This document shows positions 28,828 to 35,054 of a stretch of 35,054 bases of DNA, piece by piece. Positions within the stretch are counted from its first letter, which is position 1, and each line of letters begins with the position of its first letter. This DNA comes from an uncultured bacterium. GTDB lineage: Bacteria; Planctomycetota; Phycisphaerae; Phycisphaerales; SM1A02. Where the stretch lies: NCBI GenBank assembly GCA_903891095.1, contig CAITDI010000038.1, positions 1 through 35,054 on the forward strand, read 5' to 3'. The notes beneath the pieces were generated by a model that was given only the letters and a program-made list of their open reading frames with translations, did no database searches and was not told where the DNA came from. The translations under genes and the position numbers were made by a program.

Positions 28828-29511
28828 CTACCGCTTGAACAGCGTCATCGCGTGGAACGGCCGCCCCTCGCGGCGGAACTTGCGCTCGAAGTTCGTGCCG
28901 ACGAGTTCGCCTTCGCCTGCGCTCGCGGGGCGCGCGAAATCACGGCGCTCGAAGATGTCCGTCGCGCGGTCGACATGCTCGACGTCCCACGCCCAGAGCT
29001 CGTCGTGGTCGGTCACGATGCGCAGTTCGCCGCCTGGCGCGAGCACGCGGTGGAACTCGCGCAGCGTGTGGTCCTGCACGACGCGACGCTTGTGGTGGCG
29101 CTTCTTCGGCCACGGATCGCTGAAGTAGAGGTGGATCACCGCGGCGATCCCGTCGGGCACGCGCGTGCGGAGGAACTCGGTCGCGTCGCCGTGGAGCAGC
29201 TTGACGTTGCGCATCTCGGCGCGGCGGATGCGGTCGGCCGCGTACGCCCAGAACTCGCCCGCCCACTCGATGCCGAGGAAGTTCGTCTCAGACTCGAGCC
29301 CCGCCTGCTGGAGCAGGAACGTGCCCTTGCCCGAGCCGATCTCGATCTCGAAACGCCGCGCCGGATCGGCGAACCACGCGCGCGGATCGAACGCGAGCAA
29401 CGCGCGCGACTCGGCGACGCTCGGCGCATCGGGCAAACGCGGCAACGACGACATCTCGATGCCTGCGTCACCGGGAACGAGCTCGCGGCCGTGTCCGAGT
29501 CCGAAGCTCAC
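28828..29511 (-). CDS. trmB: tRNA (guanine-N7-)-methyltransferase
   Basis: Methylates G46 in the variable loop of tRNAs using AdoMet. The 227-residue protein has the class I methyltransferase core: motif I FEIEIGSGKGTFLLQ, acidic residue in FLGIEWAG, then LLHGDATEFL, and the family signature HLYFSDPWPKKRHHKRR followed by REFHRVLAPGGELRIVTDHD. The C-terminal GTNFERKFRREGRPFHAM contains the conserved TxFE segment that contacts the substrate. Length is usual for bacterial TrmB. It starts with GTG, overlapping the hydrolase stop (GTGA), so it is translated by coupling with that gene. An internal ATG at residue 20 (MSSLPRLPD) could be an alternative start. Confidence 0.97.
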   Translation of the reverse strand: MSFGLGHGRELVPGDAGIEMSSLPRLPDAPSVAESRALLAFDPRAWFADPARRFEIEIGSGKGTFLLQQAGLESETNFLGIEWAGEFWAYAADRIRRAEMRNVKLLHGDATEFLRTRVPDGIAAVIHLYFSDPWPKKRHHKRRVVQDHTLREFHRVLAPGGELRIVTDHDELWAWDVEHVDRATDIFERRDFARPASAGEGELVGTNFERKFRREGRPFHAMTLFKR

Positions 29512-31553
29512 TTGACGGCATCCTTCGCAACTGGCGCCGCGGGAGCCTCAGGCGCGAACGCCGGGCGCTCGGGCACCTGGTCGAGCGACCAGCCGGTCGG
29601 ACGCGAAGCCTCGGGAATCTGCGCGGCCGGCGCGTGCGCCGCAGTGTCCGCGACCCACGCGGCCATCTCGGCAAGCGCCTTCGGATCGAACGTGGTCTCG
29701 ATCACGCCGTACTCGTCGGGCGAGCCCGTGTTCGCAGGCTGAAAGAGGTGATTGAGGCCGTCGTAGCGACGGATCGTCACGGGGCAGCCCCACTTCTTGG
29801 CGAGGTCGGCGAGCATCGGCTGGTTGGCGTCGGCGACGACCTGCACGTCCTTGCCGCCGAACATCGCGAGCGTCGGCGTCTCGAGGCGCGCGTACACCGC
29901 GCGTCCGTCGAAGCGGATGAACTGCGTCATCCACGGATCGGTGAGCTGCACCATCGCGTTGTCGACGGTCTGCTTGATCACATCCTCGCTCAGGGCCTCG
30001 GTGCCGAGCGCAAGCTGCGCGCGGACCATCGCGTCGACCTTGGGACGAAGCTCCGCAGCAGGCACGCCATCGACCATCGCGCGCATCGTCGCGCGGTGCG
30101 CATCGATCGCAGGCTTGGCCTTGTCGGCGGGAACGCCACCCGCCTCGTAGAGACGCGCGGTCTGCCGCGTGAGCGTTGCGCCGCCCGGCTCGATCGGCGC
30201 TGCCAGCAGCACGCAGAATGCGAGCGGGCTCTCGGGCTTGTCGCCTGCGTTCTGCCACATCGCGACGATCGGCGCGATCATCGCGCCTTCGCTGTGGCCG
30301 ATGATGCCGACGCGCGTGCCGTCGATGCCGGCTTGCTTCTTGAGCCAGCTGCTGGCGGCGTCGGCGTCGCTCGCGAAATCGAGCGTGGTCGAGCCGTTGA
30401 ACGAGCCCGTCGACGCACCGATGCCGCGGTCATCGCAGCGGAGCACGGCGACGCCCTCGCGCAGCAGCGCGTCGGCGATGACGGCGAACGGGCGGTGTCC
30501 GAGCAGTTCCTCGTCGCGATTCTGCGCGCCCGAGCCGGTGACGAGCAGCACGGCGGGAACCTTGCCGTCGCGCGCGAGCTTCTGGCTCGCGGGCATCGAG
30601 AGCGTGCCCGCGAGCACGTGACCTGCGGGATGCGGCACGCGCACCTCGATCTGGCGATACGGCAGCGGCGGAATCGGATCCTGCGCGCGGCGCGCACCCG
30701 AGAGGTGCTCGCCCGGAGCGAGCACGAAGTGGATCGGCCCACTGAACGCGCCTTGCGCGAAGGTGCCGTCGAGGATCTTCGCGTCCGGGTCGTTCGTCAG
30801 GTCGGCATCGAGGGTGATGCTCGCAGGCGCGCCGACGGGCAGACCGAGCTTGAAGCCCTTCTCGGTGCGCGTGACATGGATCGCAAGCCCGCGAATGCCC
30901 TGCGATGCGATCTCGACCGCGCCGCACCAGCCGTGCGGACCTTCGGCGAGCGCGACCATCATGGGGATCTTCTGCCCGAGCGCGGTGAAATCGGCCTTGT
31001 AGACGCGCGCGTTCGGCTGCTCGGTCGCGAGGTCGGTGCGCTGAAGCCTGAGCAGCAGCGACGGCTGCACCGGCGAGCCGTTGGGCGCGAGGAACGCGAA
31101 GCCGCCGAGCACGCTCAGGCCGTCCGCCTGGAGACCGCCTTCGAAGCGCGCCTTGCGGCCCGCGGAATCGAGCGTGAATCCAAGCAGCTTTCCATCGGCC
31201 GCGACGTCGTCGGCGATCTTCGCAAACGCGCCTGCGCGCAGCGCGGTGATCTCGACCAGCGGCGCAGCGGCGCCCTTGCGGACGACGACGGCGACAGGCA
31301 TCGTGAAGGCGTTCGGATCCTTCTTGCCATCCTTGTCGGGCACACCGCCGATGTCGCCGAGCCACGCGCCGTACCACGCGTCGTCGAGCGGCGCGGTGGG
31401 CGCGGGGATGACGGTTCCGGGAGCCGGGGTGGCTGGCGCCGTGGTCCCGGGAGCCGCGGTGGCGGGAACCTGGGCGAACACTGCGTTCGACGCGGCAAGG
31501 GCGATGATCGCGCCGAACGCGCGCGCGGACCGATGAATGCTGATGCGCTGCAT
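29508..31553 (-). CDS. secreted alpha/beta hydrolase
   Basis: A 681-residue protein with a Sec signal (FGAIIALAASNAVFAQ). A Pro/Thr/Ala linker follows, then an N-terminal beta-rich domain of about 270 residues (DDAWYGAWLGDIGG onward) and an alpha/beta hydrolase domain. The hydrolase part shows VPAVLLVTGSGAQNRDEELL (oxyanion region), CDDRGIGASTGSFNG, nucleophile Ser 421 in GHSEGAMI, acid Asp 569 in FGGKDVQV and His 602 in GLNHLF, a complete triad. Layout matches secreted S9-like esterase/peptidase-type hydrolases with a DUF3887-like or lipocalin-like front; the substrate is unknown. The ATG has AGGAG about 10 nt upstream, and a GC-rich hairpin (31579-31598) lies in the leader. trmB follows, overlapping by 4 nt. 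Confidence 0.9.
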   Translation of the reverse strand: MQRISIHRSARAFGAIIALAASNAVFAQVPATAAPGTTAPATPAPGTVIPAPTAPLDDAWYGAWLGDIGGVPDKDGKKDPNAFTMPVAVVVRKGAAAPLVEITALRAGAFAKIADDVAADGKLLGFTLDSAGRKARFEGGLQADGLSVLGGFAFLAPNGSPVQPSLLLRLQRTDLATEQPNARVYKADFTALGQKIPMMVALAEGPHGWCGAVEIASQGIRGLAIHVTRTEKGFKLGLPVGAPASITLDADLTNDPDAKILDGTFAQGAFSGPIHFVLAPGEHLSGARRAQDPIPPLPYRQIEVRVPHPAGHVLAGTLSMPASQKLARDGKVPAVLLVTGSGAQNRDEELLGHRPFAVIADALLREGVAVLRCDDRGIGASTGSFNGSTTLDFASDADAASSWLKKQAGIDGTRVGIIGHSEGAMIAPIVAMWQNAGDKPESPLAFCVLLAAPIEPGGATLTRQTARLYEAGGVPADKAKPAIDAHRATMRAMVDGVPAAELRPKVDAMVRAQLALGTEALSEDVIKQTVDNAMVQLTDPWMTQFIRFDGRAVYARLETPTLAMFGGKDVQVVADANQPMLADLAKKWGCPVTIRRYDGLNHLFQPANTGSPDEYGVIETTFDPKALAEMAAWVADTAAHAPAAQIPEASRPTGWSLDQVPERPAFAPEAPAAPVAKDAVK

Positions 31554-31578
31554 GGAAAGTCGCTCCTGACGATTGCTG

Positions 31579-31598
31579 CGCGCGGTGCGGACCGCGCG
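31579..31598 (-). promoter_or_regulatory. small hairpin in the hydrolase leader
   Basis: An 8-bp perfect stem (CGCGCGGT / ACCGCGCG) with loop GCGG lies 26-45 nt upstream of the hydrolase ATG. It may affect mRNA stability or be incidental. The rest of the gap 31554-31806 shows nothing convincing. Confidence 0.3.
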
Positions 31599-31806
31599 GG
31601 ATGTCTGTCTTGCGTCGCTCGTTGTTCAGACCCGCTGGTCGCGCCACCGCTGCACGATTGGCGCGGATCGTACGCAAGGTGGCACATGCGTCACCAGCCG
31701 CATCGCGACACGACGCATGCGTTGGATTCGGTCCGTGCAGATTGTTCTGGGAGCCCCGACGGCTCGCGACGGCTGGCTCGAGACGCGCGCCTTGCGGCGA
31801 GACATC

Positions 31807-32238
31807 TCAGCTCTCAGCCTTCCCGCCTGTGGAACGCGGGGCGCGCGCCGGGGGGCGCTCGCCTTCGGGCCGGCGCCAATCAATGCGCTTGCCGTCGGCG
31901 TGGAGAAGCTCGAGGTCGTAGTACAGCCGCTGATCGGGCTCGAACAGGTGCACGACGATCTCGACGAAGTCCACAACGATCCAGGTCGAGCCTTCGTCGG
32001 CGTTGGTGCGGTACGGGTGCTGCCCGCGCTCCTTGCCGAGATCCTCGACCTCCTGCGCCGCCGACCGCATCTGCCGCTGGCTGGTGCCCGAGCCGATGAT
32101 CACGTAGTCGCAGACCTGGCTGCGGCCGCGGACATCGAGAAGGATCACTTCCGTGCACTTGGAGTCGGTGAGCGTGCGCGCCATTTCGATCGCGAACTCG
32201 CGCGTGTACTCGGGGTCTGAAGTGCTGCGGGAACGCAT
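31807..32238 (-). CDS. rsfS: ribosomal silencing factor
   Basis: A 143-residue member of the RsfS (Iojap) family. It binds ribosomal protein uL14 on the 50S subunit and blocks joining with 30S under starvation. Family motifs in order: FAIEMARTLTDSKCTEVILL, LDVRGRSQVCDYVIIGSGTS, QRQMRSAAQEVEDLG, STWIVVDFVEIVVHLFEPDQ and RLYYDLELL. The C-terminal 25 residues (RPEGERPPARAPRSTGGKAE) are an extra disordered tail. In many bacteria rsfS follows nadD; here it is downstream of rpsU, from which it is separated by a terminator, so it is probably transcribed separately. No clear Shine-Dalgarno is seen. Confidence 0.96.
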   Translation of the reverse strand: MRSRSTSDPEYTREFAIEMARTLTDSKCTEVILLDVRGRSQVCDYVIIGSGTSQRQMRSAAQEVEDLGKERGQHPYRTNADEGSTWIVVDFVEIVVHLFEPDQRLYYDLELLHADGKRIDWRRPEGERPPARAPRSTGGKAES

Positions 32239-32333
32239 CTGGTGGCTCTAGCTCGCGGAATGGGTGGAACGGAGAACGGCTGAAGAGAGGACAGAGAGGG
32301 AGATGACAGGGAAAGCAGAGGGCTGGCTGATGC

Positions 32334-32368
32334 AAAAGGGGCGATGCAACGCGTGCGCTGCCGCCCCT
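32334..32368 (-). terminator. probable Rho-independent terminator of rpsU
   Basis: Read on the minus strand, AGGGGCG (32368-32362) pairs with CGCCCCT (32343-32337), with further pairing inside (GCAGCGCA against TGCATC-side bases), and TTTT follows at 32337-32334. It lies 70 nt after the rpsU stop and before rsfS. Confidence 0.6.
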
Positions 32369-32437
32369 GCATTGCGAACTCAGGACAAGCCCGGGTTCGC
32401 GTGTATCAATTGGATGTCGGCTCGGGTCGAGCGCGGC

Positions 32438-32728
32438 TCACATGCCGCCGCCGCCACCCATGCCGCCGCCGCTGCGACCACCGCTGCGGCCACCCTTCTC
32501 GCCCTTCGGGCCGCGGCGCTGCGCGCTGCCACCCTGGCGATCGGAGCCCGGACGCACCGGACGCGGCTCGTGACGACGCGCATCACGGCGCTTGCGCTCC
32601 GAGGGCTTCTCGTAGTTCTGCTTGCGCTTGACGTCCTTGGTCAAGCCTTCCTTCTCGCAGAGCTTCTTAAAGCGACGGAGCATCTGCTCGACGGACTCGC
32701 CACTACGGGCCTTAATGCGGATCGACAT
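32438..32728 (-). CDS. rpsU: 30S ribosomal protein S21 (bS21) with glycine-rich tail
   Basis: The first 65 residues are bS21: MSIRIKARSGESVEQMLRRF, then KKLCEKEGLTKDVKRKQNYE, then KPSERKRRDARR. It sits near the 3' end of 16S rRNA on the 30S platform and takes part in initiation. At 96 residues it is longer than the usual 58-71. The extra tail is basic and then almost pure glycine (GPKGEKGGRSGGRSGGGMGG). The start is the ATG with AAGGA upstream, and a promoter-like pair lies 45-73 nt ahead. It is divergent from the NYN gene and monocistronic if the terminator at 32334 works. Confidence 0.96.
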   Translation of the reverse strand: MSIRIKARSGESVEQMLRRFKKLCEKEGLTKDVKRKQNYEKPSERKRRDARRHEPRPVRPGSDRQGGSAQRRGPKGEKGGRSGGRSGGGMGGGGGM

Positions 32729-32772
32729 CTGAATTCAGTTCCTTCGAAAGGGTTTGCACTGCTGAGTCGCCT

Positions 32773-32801
32773 ATTGGACACGAATCCCCCTCCTCGGTCA
32801 A
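32773..32801 (-). promoter_or_regulatory. candidate rpsU promoter
   Basis: On the minus strand TTGACC (32801-32796) is followed after 17 nt by TCCAAT (32778-32773). Five of six and four of six positions match the sigma-70 consensus. Transcription would start near 32766, giving a leader of about 38 nt with the AAGGA site. Confidence 0.45.
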
Positions 32802-32842
32802 GCGGTTCGCGTCGTTGGAGTCGGGTGTCTATCCTGCCCCGA

Positions 32843-33622
32843 ATGCCGCTCGTTATCGACACCTACAACGTGCTCCATGTCACGGGCGTTTTGCCCGGCG
32901 AGTTGGCCGTTGGCGAGCCAGAGGGGCTGGCGCGGCTGATCGCGGCGAGTCGGTTCGCTGCAGAAGCGGTCTGGCTGGTGTGCGACGGCGTTCCAAAGGG
33001 TGCGTCGCGCGTCGGCCGCATCGTGATCGAGGGCGCTGGGGTGCGGCGGAAGGCCGACGACCACATCGTGGAGATCGTGCAGCGCAACAGTGCGCCGCGG
33101 CGCGTGATGGTGGTGACGAGCGACCGCGAGCTGTCGCGGCGCGTGCGCTCGCGCGGCTGCGAGGTGGTGAAGAGCGAGGAGTTCCTCGCGATGCTCGCGG
33201 AGGACGCGCGGCGTGCGAAGCCACGGAAGAAGGCCGCGCCCGACCCGCGTCGCAGCGTGCCGCTGAATGAGCGCGAGGTCGCGGGATGGATGACGCTGTT
33301 TGGGATCACCGCGGAGCAATCGGCGATCGAGGCTGCGCCGAAGCCGGCCGCGCGCGTGGCGCCGGAAGTGCGGAAGTCCGTGCACAGCGCGTCCTCCGAC
33401 GCCGCGCTGGAGCAGTACCTTGAGGCGACGAAGGATCTCGACGATCCGCTGTCGATCTTGGATGGGCTCGACGGCACGAAGCTGATCGCGGCGCTCGGCA
33501 AGATCGACGACTCGGAACTCGACGCACTGATGAAGGCGCACGAGCCGCCAGTGCTGAAGGACGGCGCGCGCATCGGCGGCCGGAAGCGCGTGCGGAAAGC
33601 CCAGAAAGGCAACGAATCATGA
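32843..33622 (+). CDS. NYN-domain (YacP-like) RNA-binding/nuclease protein
   Basis: A 259-residue protein. Residues 1-110 form a NYN/PIN-like nuclease domain: VIDTYNVLHV with the first acidic residue, LIAASRFAAEAVWLVCDGVP, KADDHIVEIVQR, VVTSDRELSRRVRSRGCEVV and SEEFLAML, carrying the usual set of four acidic positions. The remainder is charged and probably helical (ALEQYLEATKDLDDPLSILD, then GKIDDSELDALMKAHEPPVL) and ends in a basic tail (GGRKRVRKAQKG) suitable for RNA contact. YacP/Rae1 relatives cleave mRNA on the ribosome; that activity here is inferred. The stop overlaps the pdxH start (ATGA), so the two genes are coupled. Confidence 0.88.
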   Translation: MPLVIDTYNVLHVTGVLPGELAVGEPEGLARLIAASRFAAEAVWLVCDGVPKGASRVGRIVIEGAGVRRKADDHIVEIVQRNSAPRRVMVVTSDRELSRRVRSRGCEVVKSEEFLAMLAEDARRAKPRKKAAPDPRRSVPLNEREVAGWMTLFGITAEQSAIEAAPKPAARVAPEVRKSVHSASSDAALEQYLEATKDLDDPLSILDGLDGTKLIAALGKIDDSELDALMKAHEPPVLKDGARIGGRKRVRKAQKGNES

Positions 33623-34245
33623 GCACTGGACACGGACCGACGCCTTCGATCGACTTCGACCATCCGCCCGCGGATCCCCTGCCGCTGTTCGAGCAGTGGT
33701 TCGCGGAGGCGCAGAAGCTGGCGACGCCGAACCCGAACGCGATGACGCTCGCGACGGTCGATGCCGACGGCGCGCCGAGCGCGCGCATCGTGCTGCTGCG
33801 CGAGATCTCGCGCGAGGGCGCGCGGTTTTTCACGAATCGGAACAGCCGCAAGGGCAAGGCGCTGGCGGCGAATGCGCGGGCGGCGCTGCTGTTTCACTGG
33901 GATCTGCTCGACCGGCAGGTGCGGATCGAGGGCAGGGTGACACTCGCGACGGACGCCGAGAGTGATGAGTACTTCGCGCATCGGCCGGTGGATAGCCGCG
34001 TGAACGCGTGGGCGAGCGACCAGAGCGAGCCGGTGGCGAGCCGCGCGGAGCTTGAGCGCCGTGCGGAGGAGATGACGCGGCGATTCGCGGGCGGCGATGT
34101 GCCGCGGCCGCCGCATTGGGGCGGCTATCGCGTGAGCCTCGATCGCGTGGAGTTCTGGCAGGGCGACAAGTACCGGCTGCATGATCGGGTTGTGTATGTG
34201 CGGGGTGGGGATGGTGGGTACCGCGTCCAGCGCCTCTGCCCCTGA
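33619..34245 (+). CDS. pdxH: pyridoxamine 5'-phosphate oxidase
   Basis: An FMN-dependent enzyme that oxidises pyridoxine or pyridoxamine 5'-phosphate to pyridoxal 5'-phosphate. The 208-residue protein has the full family pattern: NPNAMTLATVDADGAPSARI, VLLREISREGARFFTNRNS, RKGKALAANARAALLFHWD, LDRQVRIEGRV, then EYFAHRPVDSRVNAWASDQS, PRPPHWGGYRV, EFWQGDKYRLHDR and the terminal YRVQRLCP, which matches the usual 'W.RL.P' end. Length is normal. It overlaps the upstream NYN gene by 4 nt. A long hairpin (34256-34296) follows 10 nt after the stop and may terminate transcription. Confidence 0.97.
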   Translation: MSTGHGPTPSIDFDHPPADPLPLFEQWFAEAQKLATPNPNAMTLATVDADGAPSARIVLLREISREGARFFTNRNSRKGKALAANARAALLFHWDLLDRQVRIEGRVTLATDAESDEYFAHRPVDSRVNAWASDQSEPVASRAELERRAEEMTRRFAGGDVPRPPHWGGYRVSLDRVEFWQGDKYRLHDRVVYVRGGDGGYRVQRLCP

Positions 34246-34249
34246 AACC

Positions 34250-34296
34250 GTGCCTGGCACGTGCCATGAGGTGCCGAGCACCTCATGGCACGTGCC
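34250..34296. repeat. REP-like palindrome, complete unit left of the RAYT gene
   Basis: A perfect 19-bp inverted repeat (34256-34274 with 34278-34296) with a CGA loop; the arm begins GGCACGTGCCATGAGG and includes the self-palindrome GGCACGTGCC. It is preceded by GTGCCT at 34250. The unit lies between the pdxH stop and the RAYT stop, where its stem could terminate both converging transcripts. Confidence 0.92.
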
Positions 34297-34332
34297 GTGG
34301 ACTGGGTCACGGGCAATCGTTCCCAACCTCGA

Positions 34333-34941
34333 TCATCGATACCCCGCCGAGCTGCACTCCCCCGATGATGCGGCGATACACGCCCACTCCACGTCCTGGA
34401 GTTCCTCCTCATTCAGCTCCGTCCCAATCAACGCACGCCATCCGCGGGCATCCGCGAGCTCGCCGCGCAAATCGACGTTGATCAGCGGCCAACGTCGCCC
34501 CATGCCGCAGTGCGTACCCGCACTCGACCACTCCCAGTCCGTCGGTTTGCTGACAAGATCGGCCTCCACCGGATTGCGCTCGATGTAACGGAGCGCATTG
34601 ATGGTGTGTCGCGGCGACATCGCGGCGGCGAAGTATCTCCCCTCCCAATTGGTGCCCCGCGCCCCGCGCTTGCGATTGAGATGCTCCGAGTACTTGCGAT
34701 GCGTCCTCCCGAAGCAGTCCGCCAGCGACCGTGTGCTTGATGGCACCGCGACCACGTGAATGTGGTTGTTCATCAAGCAGAATCCACCGATGCGCGTGCC
34801 CGTGAGCCGACTAAAGCGGTGTAGCAGCGCGAGGTAATACCTTCGGTCGACATCGTTCTCGAAGAGTTCCTGCTTGTGGTTGCCACGGTGCGCGATGTGA
34901 TGTGGCACGTCCAGTTCGGCGTGTCGTCTCGGTCTCCCCAT
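34333..34941 (-). CDS. REP-associated tyrosine transposase (RAYT, Y1 HUH family)
   Basis: A 202-residue single-strand DNA transposase-like protein. The HUH motif is HIH at residues 60-62 (FCLMNNHIHVVAVP), after the conserved front HHIAHRGNHKQELFEND and LALLHRFSRLTG. The catalytic Tyr is residue 119 in RYIERNPVEADLV, followed by the DWEWSSAG box typical of RAYTs (usually 'Y.WSS...'). WEGRYFAAAM matches the 'W..RF' block. The start is the ATG with a perfect AAGGAGG site 5 nt upstream; a longer frame to 35034 exists but lacks this site. Copies of a 26-nt palindrome-forming repeat flank the gene in the same orientation. RAYTs are single-copy domesticated relatives of IS200/IS605 that spread REP elements (family knowledge). 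Confidence 0.94.
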   Translation of the reverse strand: MGRPRRHAELDVPHHIAHRGNHKQELFENDVDRRYYLALLHRFSRLTGTRIGGFCLMNNHIHVVAVPSSTRSLADCFGRTHRKYSEHLNRKRGARGTNWEGRYFAAAMSPRHTINALRYIERNPVEADLVSKPTDWEWSSAGTHCGMGRRWPLINVDLRGELADARGWRALIGTELNEEELQDVEWACIAASSGECSSAGYR

Positions 34942-35023
34942 ACTGACCTCCTTGTTGGCGACGAAGGTAGCGAGGCATTCGCGCGGGCCTGGAATTGCCA
35001 CAGTTTTTCGGAAGATTGGCGCG

Positions 35024-35054
35024 GTGCCTGGCACGTGCCATGAGGTGCCCGGCA
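35024..35054. repeat. REP-like palindrome, right unit, cut by the window end
   Basis: Positions 35024-35049 repeat 34250-34275 exactly in the same orientation. The next bases (loop CCG, then GCA) match the start of the second arm, so the hairpin most likely continues past the window. Confidence 0.85.

Noticed and set aside
34942-35034. Longer start for the RAYT
   Set aside because: The ATG at 34941 has a perfect AAGGAGG site and begins the conserved family front; the extension runs into the REP unit.

Overview
The window is 35 kb of GC-rich, gene-dense bacterial chromosome. It looks like Planctomycetota, and probably Phycisphaerales. The signs are a Tat-dependent Gfo/Idh/MocA oxidoreductase, a membrane protein carrying a CPKCW...CTEC zinc ribbon, a secretin-like STN-domain protein, many unrecognised secreted proteins, and weak or missing Shine-Dalgarno sites beside a few perfect ones. 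The lineage is an inference from gene style; there is no rRNA to confirm it. Most genes are chromosomal housekeeping or envelope genes. No phage, CRISPR array, toxin-antitoxin pair or defence island was seen.

Layout. 1-5135 (minus): the start of an oxidoreductase, an EamA exporter, and full-length cobalamin-dependent methionine synthase (metH) directly upstream of the exporter. A 32-nt near-perfect palindrome lies between metH and the divergent gene to its right. 5332-13134 (plus): an S41-type peptidase lipoprotein, two related LolA-like secreted proteins, a NatA/NatB-type ABC exporter with overlapping genes, and a zinc-ribbon membrane protein. 13135-14142: a small lipoprotein gene among short tandem repeats, a duplicated 60-bp structured element and a leader hairpin. 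14143-17601: an MFS transporter and rpsA (S1, six domains), closed by a strong terminator. 17633-17719 (minus): a possible 28-codon membrane microprotein. 17781-23976 (plus): a secreted protein with a faint AMMECR1-like look, an STN-domain glycine-rich protein with its own terminator, a second MFS transporter and a GT-C-like glycosyltransferase.

23977-24497 has no gene but holds two 135-bp direct repeats and a decayed third, each able to form a large hairpin. 24498-28824: a small unknown gene, a MacB/FtsX-type permease without its ATPase, a membrane protein coupled to an orphan sensor histidine kinase, and a double zinc-knuckle protein. 28828-32728 (minus): trmB translated in an overlap with an alpha/beta hydrolase, then rsfS, and rpsU with a long glycine-rich tail. 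32843-34245 (plus): a NYN-domain nuclease-like gene overlapping pdxH by ATGA. 34333-34941 (minus): a REP-associated tyrosine transposase (RAYT) bracketed by copies of a 19-bp-stem palindrome, the right one cut by the window end.

The most distinctive parts are the structured repeats: the metH palindrome, the duplicated 60-bp cloverleaf-like element, the 163-bp-period palindromic repeats, the 33-nt triplet repeat and the RAYT/REP pair. The possible microprotein facing a bidirectional terminator is also notable. I do not see a clear new multi-gene system.
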